A DNA stretch of 64,000 bases from Mariniphaga sediminis (GCF_003573545.1 NZ_QWET01000005.1:186001-250000), one strand, 5' to 3'; positions 27,178 through 35,303 are shown, numbered from the stretch's first letter. The notes: generated from the sequence alone by a model not told the origin. Translations and numbers: made by a program.

Positions 27178-27847
27178 GTTGTAGAATCTCATTCAGTTTT
27201 TGTTTGTCCAAAAGGGTCACTGTTCTTTTTTCAATGGAGATGAGTTTTTCCCGTTGCATTTCACCAAGAACACGGGCCAATGAAGGACGTGTTACACCAA
27301 ATAATTCTGCCATTTGTTGCTGCGAAGATTTTAATTCAACGGAATGAAGCTTGTCTCCGGCATGCTGGAGAAGAAAATGTGCCATCTTTCCCCGAATTGT
27401 TTTGAAGCTTAGAAAATGAAGTTTTTGGGAGAGGAACTGACTGCGCGACGATATGATATTCAGGTAGTTTTTCAGAATCTGCATATTTTTCTGAAGGAGT
27501 TTTAAAAATTCGCTGACAGGGATGGAAAGTATTTTTACTTCGTTATTGGCAGTAACCGTTACGGGAAAATGGTTTTCTTTTCCAAATAAAAATGCAGAGG
27601 CTATTGGTCTGGGGGCTTCCACATCTTCTATTTTTATGGTTTTTCCTGAATAATCGATCATCTCGCCTTTTACGCTTCCCGAAAGAATGATATACAGGTT
27701 TTTCACCGTTTCTCCGGCAATGGCCACTATTTCGTTTTTTTCGTAGTTTTTTACCTGAAAGTGGATTAGGGCCAGAAGTTTTTGGGCTTCATCCTCTGAA
27801 ATCCCTTTAAACAAAGGACATCTCTCCAATAGTTTGTAATGAATCAT
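27170..27847 (-). CDS. Crp/Fnr-family transcriptional regulator
   Basis: A 225-residue regulator with an N-terminal cyclic-nucleotide-binding-like beta-roll (about residues 8-125) and a C-terminal Crp-type winged HTH (about 150-215; 'KSSQQQMAELFGVTRPSLARVLGEMQREKLIS' region). It has a single cysteine (Cys10), so it cannot hold an FNR-type 4Fe-4S cluster. The arrangement beside a divergent iron-sulfur protein resembles HcpR-like nitrosative-stress regulators of Bacteroidota (inference from memory). A near-perfect palindrome in the divergent promoter region is a plausible operator for both genes. pgeF is encoded on the same message downstream. Confidence 0.85.
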   Translation of the reverse strand: MIHYKLLERCPLFKGISEDEAQKLLALIHFQVKNYEKNEIVAIAGETVKNLYIILSGSVKGEMIDYSGKTIKIEDVEAPRPIASAFLFGKENHFPVTVTANNEVKILSIPVSEFLKLLQKNMQILKNYLNIISSRSQFLSQKLHFLSFKTIRGKMAHFLLQHAGDKLHSVELKSSQQQMAELFGVTRPSLARVLGEMQREKLISIEKRTVTLLDKQKLNEILQHG

Positions 27848-27858
27848 TTCTTTGGTTT

Positions 27859-27874
27859 TGTAACAATTGATACA
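27859..27874. promoter_or_regulatory. Palindromic Crp/Fnr-type operator candidate
   Basis: TGTAACAATTGATACA is a 16-base palindrome with 14 matching positions (TGTA-n-CAATTG-n-TACA). It starts 12 bases from the regulator's start codon and lies about 50 bases before the divergent iron-sulfur gene. Half-site TGTnA/TTGTnA and two-fold symmetry fit the Crp/Fnr superfamily. Autoregulation plus control of the neighbour is inferred. Confidence 0.6.
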
Positions 27875-27895
27875 TTTTCAGAAACACAGGTTCCA

Positions 27896-27903
27896 TAGTT
27901 TTG
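27896..27903 (+). promoter_or_regulatory. Bacteroidota -7-like box before iron-sulfur gene
   Basis: TAGTTTTG is an exact TAnnTTTG match 21 bases before the iron-sulfur protein ATG. The palindrome at 27859-27874 lies 22-37 bases upstream of it, the position where an activator or repressor of this family would act. Confidence 0.5.
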
Positions 27904-27923
27904 TTTCCAAAATAATTAAGACA

Positions 27924-28805
27924 ATGATAAGGGAAATTGTTAAAATAGACGAAGAATTATGTGACGGATGTGGGCTTTGTGTGCCGAATTGTCACGAAGG
28001 GGCCCTTCAGATTATAGACGGGAAAGCGAGGCTGATAAGTGAATTGATGTGCGATGGCCTGGGAGCCTGCATCGGACATTGTCCGCAAGATGCAATTACC
28101 ATTGAAAAACGCGAGGCGGAAGAGTACGATGAGGTAGCCGTAATTTCGCAGATGGTAAATAGTGGTAAGGCGACAGTTTTTGCACACCTTAAACATTTGC
28201 AGGAGCACAATGAAACGGCCTATTTGAACCAGGCATTGTCTTATATTAAGGCAAACCGTGAAAATATGCCTTTTGAAATAAAAGAAGTACATGAACTGTT
28301 GCATGGCGGGAATGATACAAAAAGCAGCCATCATAGTAGTTCTGGCGGTTGTCCGGGGTCAGCAGCTGCATCATTCAGTGCTGCCGGTCTGAGAATGGCT
28401 GAGCCAACAGGAGAAATGCCATCGGCAATTACCCAATGGCCCGTGCAGTTGCACCTGATTAATCCTGCAGCTTCCTACTTTCAGGGTGCCGATTTGCTGG
28501 TTGCTGCCGACTGCGCTGCTTTTGCCCACGGCGATTTCCACCGAAAGTTTATATCCGGGAAGAAAATGGTCATTGCCTGTCCGAAACTCGATCAGGGAAG
28601 AGATGTTTATATTCAAAAGTTTATCCGGCTCATCGACGAGTCAAAAGTGAATACCATTACCGTTGTCATTATGGAGGTTCCTTGCTGTGGAGGATTGATT
28701 AGCATGGTACAGACAGCCATTTCACAAGCCGGACGGAACGTGCCGGTAAAGGTTGCGGTAGTTAGTATCAGGGGGGAAGTACTTTCAGAAGAGTGGGTAA
28801 TTTAA
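27924..28805 (+). CDS. 4Fe-4S ferredoxin-type protein with C-terminal domain
   Basis: From ATG 27924 ('MIREIVKIDEELCDGCGLC') the protein has 293 residues; an upstream in-frame ATG overlaps the promoter region and was rejected. A ferredoxin domain at residues 1-70 has one full cluster motif (Cys13, 16, 19, 23: 'CDGCGLCVPNC') and a second with three cysteines ('CDGLGACIGHC', Cys43, 49, 53) where Leu46 replaces the fourth, so the second cluster may be 3Fe-4S, or the site may not form. A linker 'HHSSSGGCPGSAA' and a globular domain (about 170-290, 'DLLVAADCAAFAHGDF', 'MEVPCCGGLISM') with more cysteines follow. Similar proteins sit by hcp genes in anaerobes. No hcp is present here. Electron transfer is likely; its partner is unknown. 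Confidence 0.75.
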   Translation: MIREIVKIDEELCDGCGLCVPNCHEGALQIIDGKARLISELMCDGLGACIGHCPQDAITIEKREAEEYDEVAVISQMVNSGKATVFAHLKHLQEHNETAYLNQALSYIKANRENMPFEIKEVHELLHGGNDTKSSHHSSSGGCPGSAAASFSAAGLRMAEPTGEMPSAITQWPVQLHLINPAASYFQGADLLVAADCAAFAHGDFHRKFISGKKMVIACPKLDQGRDVYIQKFIRLIDESKVNTITVVIMEVPCCGGLISMVQTAISQAGRNVPVKVAVVSIRGEVLSEEWVI

Positions 28806-28859
28806 TTTTTCTTTTTGCAGAAAGTGGGTTAGCATACTGATTTCAGTGGCGGAAATTTG

Positions 28860-28867
28860 TACTTTTG
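28860..28867 (+). promoter_or_regulatory. Bacteroidota -7-like box, possible promoter of the polysaccharide locus
   Basis: TACTTTTG followed by TGCA matches TAnnTTTG exactly. It lies 55 bases after the iron-sulfur gene and points right, with no other gene until 29749. If used, the transcript would have a leader of roughly 870 bases. A -33 element is not clear. Confidence 0.4.
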
Positions 28868-29010
28868 TGCAGCAAATAGCATTTGATATTTTGGAGATCA
28901 GTTTAGTACAAATTTATTTGGAATATTTTTCTATTTTTCTAATTTTATACTCTGTTCTTTTAAGCTTCCTTGGCTTTTGTTCATAGGGGTAATTTTTTTT
29001 GTTTTGATTA

Positions 29011-29031
29011 AGAGTCTGTCTTTTAGTTTGT
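29011..29031 (+). repeat. Left copy of a 21-base repeat flanking the polysaccharide locus
   Basis: agagtctgtcttttagtttgt matches 18 of 21 bases of the copy at 63614-63634 in the same orientation. The agag-nctgtct core resembles termini of some transposase families, but no transposase gene lies beside either copy. The two copies bracket nearly the whole locus seen here. Confidence 0.45.
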
Positions 29032-29163
29032 TAACTATGTTAATTTTTGCTTTTAGGGAAGGGTGTTTAAAATGTTTTTTTTAGACAGTATTCTATAAAA
29101 CTTATATTTTTTATAAAATATTTCACATAATCCCATTTATAGACACCGCCTGCAAAAAAATAG

Positions 29164-29301
29164 TGTCCCATACAGGGACAGGAAGTCCCCTCTTTAGAAT
29201 AAATTTCAGAAACAAAAACAGATAAAATAGTATTTTATCCTTGTTTTAACGAGTTAGTAGACAGTCTGTTCTGCTTAAACTTGAGTAAGATAGTTACTCA
29301 A
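29164..29301 (+). other. Three consecutive perfect stem-loops in locus leader
   Basis: Stem 1, 29164-29180: tgtccc-ataca-gggaca (6 bp). Stem 2, 29221-29239: gataaaat-agt-attttatc (8 bp, with further A/T pairing outside). Stem 3, 29281-29301: ttgagtaa-gatag-ttactcaa (8 bp). All are perfect and fall within 138 bases. This density is well above the surrounding sequence. They may be pause or termination signals relieved by the UpxY-type protein encoded downstream, or operators; the sequence does not decide. Confidence 0.55.
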
Positions 29302-29593
29302 CATGATCCTGTTGGGAACTCTTAACTACCTAAAAATTAATTTGACAGGGCTCATTTTATTCGTAACTTTTCATCCGCAAAATAGCTGGAATTTTAATTA
29401 TGGAATTCCAAATTTTTAAAAAAACGTTTCACCGGGATAAAAAATATGTGGGAAACAGTGGGGAACCTTTGCAGAAAAATGAGTGTTGGATTTAATTAGT
29501 AGTCTGGTTATCAAAAATATAGCAAAGTTCCAATAGGAAGGCCAAATACATATTTAGAACCTTTTAGAATGAAGGGAAAATTTCAAATAAAAT

Positions 29594-29611
29594 ATATGAC
29601 TGCTGTCATAT
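29594..29611. other. Perfect 7-bp stem-loop before the OrfA-like gene
   Basis: atatgac-tgct-gtcatat forms a perfect 7-bp stem with a 4-base loop, 138 bases upstream of the OrfA-like gene. As a symmetric DNA site it could be an operator; as RNA a small hairpin. Confidence 0.4.
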
Positions 29612-29748
29612 TCTGAGTATTCCCGGTGGACAATTCAAAATGGCAGAAGAATATATTTATGTTTCTCACGTAACTGGAAAATTATCAGTTAATTATTAGA
29701 GCGTTTGGTTGATTTTGTTTTAGGTTTATTTATAATTGATTTATTGAA

Positions 29749-30021
29749 ATGGCAAGAAAAAGATTTAAAGAATCCGAGATTCAAAAAATTTTGCAGGAAC
29801 ACAGGGATGGAACACCCATTCACGAGATTATTAAAATTTACGGAATAAGTCAGGCTACATTTTATAATTGGAAAGCCAAGTATGGAAGTCTTTCTTCCGC
29901 AGATATCCTCAAACTAAACAAGTTGAGAGAAGACCATGACAGACTTAAGCGCATGTTTGCCGATTTGAGCCTTGAAAATTTGTCCCTGAAAGCTCAGTTG
30001 AGAAAAAGGGAATTGCATTAA
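29749..30021 (+). CDS. Orphan IS3 OrfA-like HTH protein
   Basis: A 90-residue protein with the IS3/IS911 OrfA architecture: a helix-turn-helix (about residues 9-45, 'EIQKILQEHRDGTPIHEIIKIYGISQATFYNWK' region) followed by a leucine-zipper-like helix (about 53-88, 'LNKLREDHDRLKRMFADLSLENLSLKAQL' region). In IS3 elements this is followed by OrfB with the DDE domain; here the next gene is UpxY and no OrfB fragment or terminal repeats were found. Either it is an IS remnant or a transposase-derived regulator. Its intact frame and its place just before upxY favour the second view, as inference. Confidence 0.75.
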   Translation: MARKRFKESEIQKILQEHRDGTPIHEIIKIYGISQATFYNWKAKYGSLSSADILKLNKLREDHDRLKRMFADLSLENLSLKAQLRKRELH

Positions 30022-30082
30022 GTTTTAAATAGTTGAAATTTTTAAAAATTGAAAGCAAAACTTTAACTCTTACTTAGGAAAT

Positions 30083-30685
30083 ATGATTTTAAAAAAACCA
30101 ATGTATGCATGGTATGCAATTTATACCAAAGCAAATGGCGAAAAACGAATTTCGATGAACCTGAAAGAGGATAATATAGAATGTTATTTACCTCTCAAAA
30201 AAACGTTGAGGCAATGGAGTGATCGAAAAAAATGGATTGAGGAACCCCTTTTCCGCTGTTACCTGTTTGTGAGGGTAAGTCATATTGAGTTTTTTAATGT
30301 ATTAAACATGCCTGGGGTTGTCAGTTATGTTTCATTCGGAGGGCAGCCTCAATCTATACCCGACCAGCAAATTGAAAATATCAAGAAATTAGTTGAACAG
30401 CAGGAGAGGGAAGTTATTTTGTCTCGTGAAAACCTGGAAAAAGGCCAAAATGCAGAAGTTCTTTTAGGACCTTTTAAAGGAATGCAGGGTGAAGTGGTTA
30501 AAATTTGTGGCAATTATCGTATCGTTATACGAATTGAGACTTTGGGTTGCAGTTTATATGCTAATGTATCAAGAGATGAAATACAAGTATTAAGGCGCAA
30601 AAGATTTGATTCCCAAAACATAAAACATACAAAATCCCCGAATTATCGCAAAAAAAGGACTATTTACGCAGATTCACTCAGTTAA
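30083..30685 (+). CDS. UpxY-family NusG-like transcription antiterminator
   Basis: A 200-residue NusG paralogue of the UpxY/RfaH kind. The N-terminal NGN domain (about residues 7-105) shows 'MYAWYAIYTKANGEKRI', 'NIECYLPLKKTLRQWSDRKKWIEEPLFRCYLFVRV' region and 'PGVVSYVSFGGQP'. A KOW domain follows (about 122-165, 'GQNAEVLLGPFKGMQGEVV'), and a basic tail ends the protein. In Bacteroides each UpxY acts only on its own capsule operon, preventing early termination in the leader. The position at the head of a long polysaccharide operon gives the same job here. No UpxZ-type inhibitor gene follows. Translation may begin at either of two close ATGs. Confidence 0.9.
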   Translation: MILKKPMYAWYAIYTKANGEKRISMNLKEDNIECYLPLKKTLRQWSDRKKWIEEPLFRCYLFVRVSHIEFFNVLNMPGVVSYVSFGGQPQSIPDQQIENIKKLVEQQEREVILSRENLEKGQNAEVLLGPFKGMQGEVVKICGNYRIVIRIETLGCSLYANVSRDEIQVLRRKRFDSQNIKHTKSPNYRKKRTIYADSLS

Positions 30686-30799
30686 TCCCGGAAACGAATG
30701 TTAGTTAATAACTCATCAGACACATTATTCTGAATTAGAAAAAAAATTGTGTTTCAGGCACAACATCATATCCATTTTTAGCAACTACTATGATTTATT

Positions 30800-30819
30800 A
30801 ATCCCCGCCCTCAGGGATT
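30800..30819 (+). other. Stem-loop between upxY-like gene and rfbF
   Basis: aatccc-cgccctca-gggatt makes a perfect 6-bp stem in the 176-base gap after the antiterminator gene; a smaller stem (ttgtg...cacaa, about 30750-30766) precedes it. This gap is the widest between genes in the first part of the locus, so it may be a site of regulation. No T tract follows. Confidence 0.35.
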
Positions 30820-30861
30820 GATATTTATCTGATTTTATTAAAATTTTAAAAATTTAAAGAA

Positions 30862-31659
30862 ATGAAAGTATTGATACTTGCAGGCGGTCTTGGTTCCCGT
30901 TTGTCAGAAGAAACCGAGCTCAAACCCAAACCGATGGTTGAAATTGGCGGAAAGCCAATTCTGTGGCACATTATGAAAATATATTCTTATTATGGCTTTA
31001 ATGACTTTATGATTCTTTTGGGATATAAAGGATATGTTATAAAAGAATACTTTGCAAACTATTATCTGCATCAGTCAGATGTTACCTTCAATATGAAAGC
31101 CAACGAGGTGGAAATATTGAATAACTCTTCAGAGCCGTGGAAAGTGACTCTCATCGATACCGGGTTACATACCATGACCGGAGGAAGAATCAAGCGTGTT
31201 GAAAAATACATAAATAATGAAACGTTTATGTTGACGTATGGCGATGGCGTTGCAAATATCGACATTCGTAATTTGCTCGAATTTCATGAGAGTCATAACA
31301 AGCTCATTACCATGACTTCTGTTCAGCCGGAAGGCCGGTTTGGTTCGCTGGTATTAAACGGTAGTAACGAAGTTGTTAGATTTCAGGAAAAAGTAAAAGG
31401 TGACGGCCAGTGGATAAATGCAGGTTTCTTTGTTTGTGAGCCAGGTATTATCGACTATTTAAATGATGATTCGACTATTTTCGAACGTGATCCTTTAGAA
31501 CGTCTGGCATTGGAAAAACAACTGGTGACCTTTAAACATCGTGATTTTTGGAAACCCATGGATACACTCAGAGATAAGAAAACACTGGAAGATCTGATAG
31601 CAAGCGGAAAAGCTCCCTGGATGATGTGGGATAAGGTTACTGCTACGGTTACTTACTAA
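30862..31659 (+). CDS. rfbF: Glucose-1-phosphate cytidylyltransferase
   Basis: Makes CDP-glucose from CTP and glucose 1-phosphate, the entry to CDP-linked deoxy and branched sugars. The 265-residue protein has the sugar-nucleotidyltransferase start 'MKVLILAGGLGSRLSEETELKPKPMVEIGGKP' region (residues 1-32), 'GYKGYVIKEYFANYYLHQSDVTFN' region typical of RfbF, 'TLIDTGLHTMTGGRIKRV' and 'MLTYGDGVANIDI'. These blocks set it apart from RmlA or GalU. The usual next enzyme, an RfbG-type CDP-glucose 4,6-dehydratase, is not recognisable; two other SDRs follow. It is the first sugar gene of the locus. Confidence 0.93.
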   Translation: MKVLILAGGLGSRLSEETELKPKPMVEIGGKPILWHIMKIYSYYGFNDFMILLGYKGYVIKEYFANYYLHQSDVTFNMKANEVEILNNSSEPWKVTLIDTGLHTMTGGRIKRVEKYINNETFMLTYGDGVANIDIRNLLEFHESHNKLITMTSVQPEGRFGSLVLNGSNEVVRFQEKVKGDGQWINAGFFVCEPGIIDYLNDDSTIFERDPLERLALEKQLVTFKHRDFWKPMDTLRDKKTLEDLIASGKAPWMMWDKVTATVTY

Positions 31660-31679
31660 AAATTAAAGTTTGTTGTAAT

Positions 31680-32774
31680 ATGAAAATATTAATCACAGGT
31701 AATATGGGCTATGTTGGCCCGGGCGTTGTGAGCCAACTTCGGGAAACGTACCCCCAGGCAGAACTGATTGGCTTTGATACGGGCTATTTTGCACAATGTT
31801 TAACCAACCCATCTTTTCTGCCCGAGATTAAACTGGACCGGCAAATTTTCGGAGATGTAAGGGATTTTAACGAAGCACTGCTGGACGATGTGGATGTCAT
31901 TGTTTATCTGGCCGCCATTTCAAACGACCCGATGGGTAATAAGTTTGAAAAGGTTACGATGGATGTCAACAACAAAGCTGCCGTCAGGATGGCCAGGATT
32001 GGAAAAGAGAAAGGGGTTCGTTCGTTTGTATATGCTTCGAGTTGCAGTGTTTATGGCGCGGCAGGTGATGAAGCAAAAAGGGAAAACGATACACTGAATC
32101 CGCTAACAGCTTATGCACGTTCAAAAGTGACAACAGAAACAGACCTTGAACCACTTGCCGGAAAGGATTTTACAGTTACCTGCCTTCGTTTTGCCACAGC
32201 CTGCGGATTTAGTAACCGGTTGCGGCTTGATTTGGTACTGAACGATTTTATTGCCGGAGCAGTTACTTCAAAACGAATTGACATCTTAAGCGATGGCACC
32301 CCGCTCAGGCCACTCATAAATGTTCTGGACATGGCGCGGGCCATTGATTGGGCTGTTTCGCGAAGCAAGGAGTCGGGCGGTAATTTTCTGATTGTTAATA
32401 CCGGGAGCAATGTATGGAATTACCAGGTGAAAGAGCTCGCAGAAGCGGTGGCCGAAGTGATTGAAGGTTGCCAGGTTACAGTAAATGCTGATGCTCCGCC
32501 TGATAAACGTTCTTACAAAGTGAACTTTGACTTGTTCAAAAAGCTGGCTCCGAATCACCAGCCTGTGCACGATTTAAAATCGACGATAGAATCACTGTTC
32601 AATAATTTGAAGATGATGGAATTTAGCGATTCCAACTTCAGGGAATCGGATTTAATCCGGTTAAAGGTTTTGAGCAGTCTGGTTCAGAGTAATCTATTGG
32701 ATGAAGATCTTTACTGGAAGTGGAATAATAAGCCGGTATTAAAACTGGAATACGATATACAAAAACAGAATTAA
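31680..32774 (+). CDS. Extended SDR: nucleotide-sugar epimerase/dehydratase
   Basis: A 364-residue NAD-dependent extended short-chain dehydrogenase. The Rossmann motif 'GNMGYVGPG' (about 7-15), 'VIVYLAAISNDP' (about 74-85), 'YASSCSVYG' (about 118-126) and catalytic 'YARSK' (about 145-149) are present. 'RFATACGFSNRLRLDLVLNDF' is typical of nucleotide-sugar SDRs. It lies 20 bases after rfbF, so CDP-glucose or a product is the likely substrate; whether it is a dehydratase, epimerase or reductase cannot be read. An unusual ~45-residue C-terminal extension after the SDR fold ('SNFRESDLIRLKVLSSLVQ') is present. Confidence 0.8.
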   Translation: MKILITGNMGYVGPGVVSQLRETYPQAELIGFDTGYFAQCLTNPSFLPEIKLDRQIFGDVRDFNEALLDDVDVIVYLAAISNDPMGNKFEKVTMDVNNKAAVRMARIGKEKGVRSFVYASSCSVYGAAGDEAKRENDTLNPLTAYARSKVTTETDLEPLAGKDFTVTCLRFATACGFSNRLRLDLVLNDFIAGAVTSKRIDILSDGTPLRPLINVLDMARAIDWAVSRSKESGGNFLIVNTGSNVWNYQVKELAEAVAEVIEGCQVTVNADAPPDKRSYKVNFDLFKKLAPNHQPVHDLKSTIESLFNNLKMMEFSDSNFRESDLIRLKVLSSLVQSNLLDEDLYWKWNNKPVLKLEYDIQKQN

Positions 32775-32797
32775 ACGTTACCTTTTAGTTACCCTCA

Positions 32798-34009
32798 ATG
32801 AATAATATGAAATATGATATAACTATTATAGGAGGTGGTATCGTTGGTTTGGCTACTGCTCTTAAGCTGAAAGAAACCAAACCGGATTTGAAAATTGCCC
32901 TTCTTGAAAAAGAGAATAAGCTGGCTCAGCATCAAACAGGAAACAATAGCGGGGTAATTCACGCAGGCGTATACTATAAACCGGGAAGCCTGAAGGCGCT
33001 TAATTGCAGGGAAGGATACCGGCAACTGATAGATTTTTGCGATAAAGAAGGAATAAAATACGATCTGTGTGGGAAGCTTATTGTTGCCACACGGGAAGAA
33101 GAGTTACCCCGTCTTGAAAATCTCTGGGAGCGCGGACAACAGAATGGCCTGACAGAAATGAAAAAGATTGTAGACGGGCAAATCAAGGAATATGAACCTC
33201 ATGCAACGGGTTTGGCCGCTTTATTTGTTCCCTACACCGGAATTATTGATTACAGCGAGGTGAGTCAGAAGTATGCAGAGATTTTTACCCAAAGGTACGG
33301 AGGAGAAATTTATCTGAACACCAAGGTGTCGGATATTGAACTTAACCGGACGGAAGCAACTGTAATTTCTGAAAAAGGACATTTTTCATCCAAAGTAATA
33401 ATTAATACCGCTGGTTTATATAGCGATAAAATTGCGTCGCTGGTTCAGAAAAAGCTAAACGTCAGGATTATCCCCTTTCGAGGGGAATATGCTGAGTTAA
33501 CTGAAGAAAAGAGTTACCTCGTGAAGAACCTGATATATCCCGTTCCCGATCCTGGCTTTCCGTTCCTCGGTGTTCATTTTACAAGAATGATAAACGGGGG
33601 AATTGAAGCCGGACCGAACGCAGTTTGGGCATTTAAACGGGAAGGATATAAGAAATCTTCATTCAGGCCTGACGAATTTTGGGAATCGATGGCCTGGCCT
33701 GGTTTCAGGAAGGTAATGAGGCAATATTGGAAAACCGGTTTAGGAGAATATTACCGGTCTTATAATAAAAAAGCACTGGTTAAGGCCCTGCAACGGCTGG
33801 TTCCGGATGTCCAGGAAAAAGACATTAAATCCGGGGGAGCCGGTGTCCGGGCTCAGGCATGCGACCGAAATGGAGGCCTTATTGATGATTTTTTATTTGT
33901 AGAGGACCAGTTTACCCTGAACGTACTCAATGCGCCTTCGCCGGCAGCGACGGCTTCGCTTGCTATTGGGGAGACCATAGCAAAAAAGGCGGTGGCCCGG
34001 TTCAATTAA
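32798..34009 (+). CDS. lhgO: L-2-hydroxyglutarate oxidase/dehydrogenase-like FAD enzyme
   Basis: A 403-residue FAD-dependent oxidoreductase of the DAO family, closest by motif to LhgO: 'DITIIGGGIVGLATALKL' (about 6-23), 'HQTGNNSGVIHAGVYYKPGSLKA' region (about 46-68), 'VPYTGIIDYSEV', 'PFRGEYAEL', 'GVHFTRMINGGIEAGPNAVWAF' region and 'GGAGVRAQACDRNGGLIDDF'. LhgO oxidises L-2-hydroxyglutarate to 2-oxoglutarate and passes electrons to the membrane quinone pool. Inside a sugar locus it may clear 2-hydroxyglutarate made by a coupled sugar dehydrogenase, or may act on another hydroxy acid. That role is inference; the enzyme family is clear. Confidence 0.85.
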   Translation: MNNMKYDITIIGGGIVGLATALKLKETKPDLKIALLEKENKLAQHQTGNNSGVIHAGVYYKPGSLKALNCREGYRQLIDFCDKEGIKYDLCGKLIVATREEELPRLENLWERGQQNGLTEMKKIVDGQIKEYEPHATGLAALFVPYTGIIDYSEVSQKYAEIFTQRYGGEIYLNTKVSDIELNRTEATVISEKGHFSSKVIINTAGLYSDKIASLVQKKLNVRIIPFRGEYAELTEEKSYLVKNLIYPVPDPGFPFLGVHFTRMINGGIEAGPNAVWAFKREGYKKSSFRPDEFWESMAWPGFRKVMRQYWKTGLGEYYRSYNKKALVKALQRLVPDVQEKDIKSGGAGVRAQACDRNGGLIDDFLFVEDQFTLNVLNAPSPAATASLAIGETIAKKAVARFN

Positions 34010-34064
34010 AATACCCTTCACTCAAACACTATTCAGAAGTTTTATTTTTTAATTCTATTTATAC

Positions 34065-35288
34065 ATGAATTGCAGACACTGTAACACGGGGTTAGAATAT
34101 GTATTTCTCGACCTGGGAATAGCCCCACCAACAAACGCCTATTTAAGTAAAGAAGAATTGGCCCAAACAGAAAAAAAGTTTCCTCTCAAACTATTTGTAT
34201 GCCACAACTGCTGGCTGGTGCAAACGGAAGATTACTCCAAGAGCGATGAGCTGTTCACGAAAGAATATGCTTATTTTTCGTCGGTGTCTTCCAGTTGGCT
34301 TGAACATGCATCCCGGTATTCAAAAATGATTACCGACAAACTGAATCTGAATACAAATAGTTTTGTTCTGGAGGTAGCTTCCAACGACGGTTATTTATTG
34401 AGAAATTTTGTTGCTGCAGAGATTCCCTGTCTCGGAATTGAACCGACCGACAGTACTGCCGATGCAGCGGAAGCCATAGGTATTCCTGTTCGCAGAGAAT
34501 TTTTTGGCGAAAACTCCGCAAGAAAACTGGAGCAGGAAGGTAAAAAGGCCGATCTAATTATCGGAAATAATGTGTATGCCCACGTGCCGGATATCAACGA
34601 TTTTACTAAAGGGCTGAAGGTGGCTCTTAAACCGGGGGGGACCATTACGCTTGAGTTTCCGCATTTGCTCAATCTTATTAAGTACAAACAGTTTGACACG
34701 GTTTATCACGAACACTATTCTTACCTGTCTCTTTATACGGTTAGCCGTATTTTTCAACAGGCCGGATTAAAAGTGTACGATGTGGAAGAACTGCCTACCC
34801 ATGGGGGAAGCCTGAGGGTTTACGGTTGCCATGAGGAAGATATAAAAGAAACAACTTCAGCAGTTCGCGAACTCATTGAGGAGGAGCAAGAATTTGGAAT
34901 GCAGGATTTGCCTCTCTACCTGAGTTTTCAATCAGAAGCAGACAAAATAACGCATAGTCTGACGGCCTTTTTAATGGAACAAAAACAAAAAGGCAAAACC
35001 ATCGGGGCTTACGGAGCTGCTGCCAAGGGGAATACATTGCTGAATTACGGAAATATTAAGAATGATTTGGTCTCTTTCGTATGCGATGCAGCCCCGTCGA
35101 AACAAGGTAAATATTTGCCCGGAAGTCATATTCCTGTTTTACATCCGTCAAGTATGAATGAGTTAAAACCCGATTGGGTGCTCATCTTACCATGGAACCT
35201 GGAACAGGAAATAACAAAACAGCAATCTCAGGTAAAAGAGTGGGGGGGGAACTTTGTAGTGGCCGTTCCCGAATTGAAAATTATTTAA
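34065..35288 (+). CDS. Sugar C-methyltransferase (TylC3/CloU-type SAM enzyme)
   Basis: A 407-residue protein with the three-part architecture of nucleotide-sugar C-methyltransferases: an N-terminal zinc domain ('CRHC' at 3-6 and 'CHNC' at about 46-49), a central SAM Rossmann domain ('VLEVASNDGYLL' about 104-115; 'YHEHYSYLSL' about 213-222 with the catalytic His/Tyr of this family), and a C-terminal nucleotide-binding domain ('GAYGAAAKGNTLLNY' about 312-326; 'ILPWNL'). Known members add a methyl to C3 of a 4-keto nucleotide sugar to make branched sugars. With rfbF in the same operon, a CDP-linked branched deoxysugar is the likely product. Confidence 0.85.
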   Translation: MNCRHCNTGLEYVFLDLGIAPPTNAYLSKEELAQTEKKFPLKLFVCHNCWLVQTEDYSKSDELFTKEYAYFSSVSSSWLEHASRYSKMITDKLNLNTNSFVLEVASNDGYLLRNFVAAEIPCLGIEPTDSTADAAEAIGIPVRREFFGENSARKLEQEGKKADLIIGNNVYAHVPDINDFTKGLKVALKPGGTITLEFPHLLNLIKYKQFDTVYHEHYSYLSLYTVSRIFQQAGLKVYDVEELPTHGGSLRVYGCHEEDIKETTSAVRELIEEEQEFGMQDLPLYLSFQSEADKITHSLTAFLMEQKQKGKTIGAYGAAAKGNTLLNYGNIKNDLVSFVCDAAPSKQGKYLPGSHIPVLHPSSMNELKPDWVLILPWNLEQEITKQQSQVKEWGGNFVVAVPELKII

Positions 35289-35303
35289 GGTGTAATTTAA
35301 ATA

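Larger units (their letters stand above)
28806..29748 (+). other. Long structured leader/intergenic region at head of polysaccharide locus
   Basis: This 943-base stretch has no convincing gene on either strand and is very AT-rich. It holds a promoter-like box (28860-28867), a 21-base sequence that recurs at the far end of the locus (29011-29031), three perfect stem-loops packed within 29164-29301, and a fourth at 29594-29611. In Bacteroides capsule loci an untranslated leader of this kind precedes the upxY gene, and UpxY lets polymerase pass terminators in it. The layout here matches that scheme, which is an inference; no poly-T terminator is obvious. Confidence 0.55.

Noticed and set aside
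28806-29748. Possible invertible (phase-variable) promoter as in Bacteroides capsule loci
   Set aside because: I found no pair of inverted repeats of 15 or more bases flanking the promoter-like box, and no invertase gene in the window. The stems present are short local hairpins.
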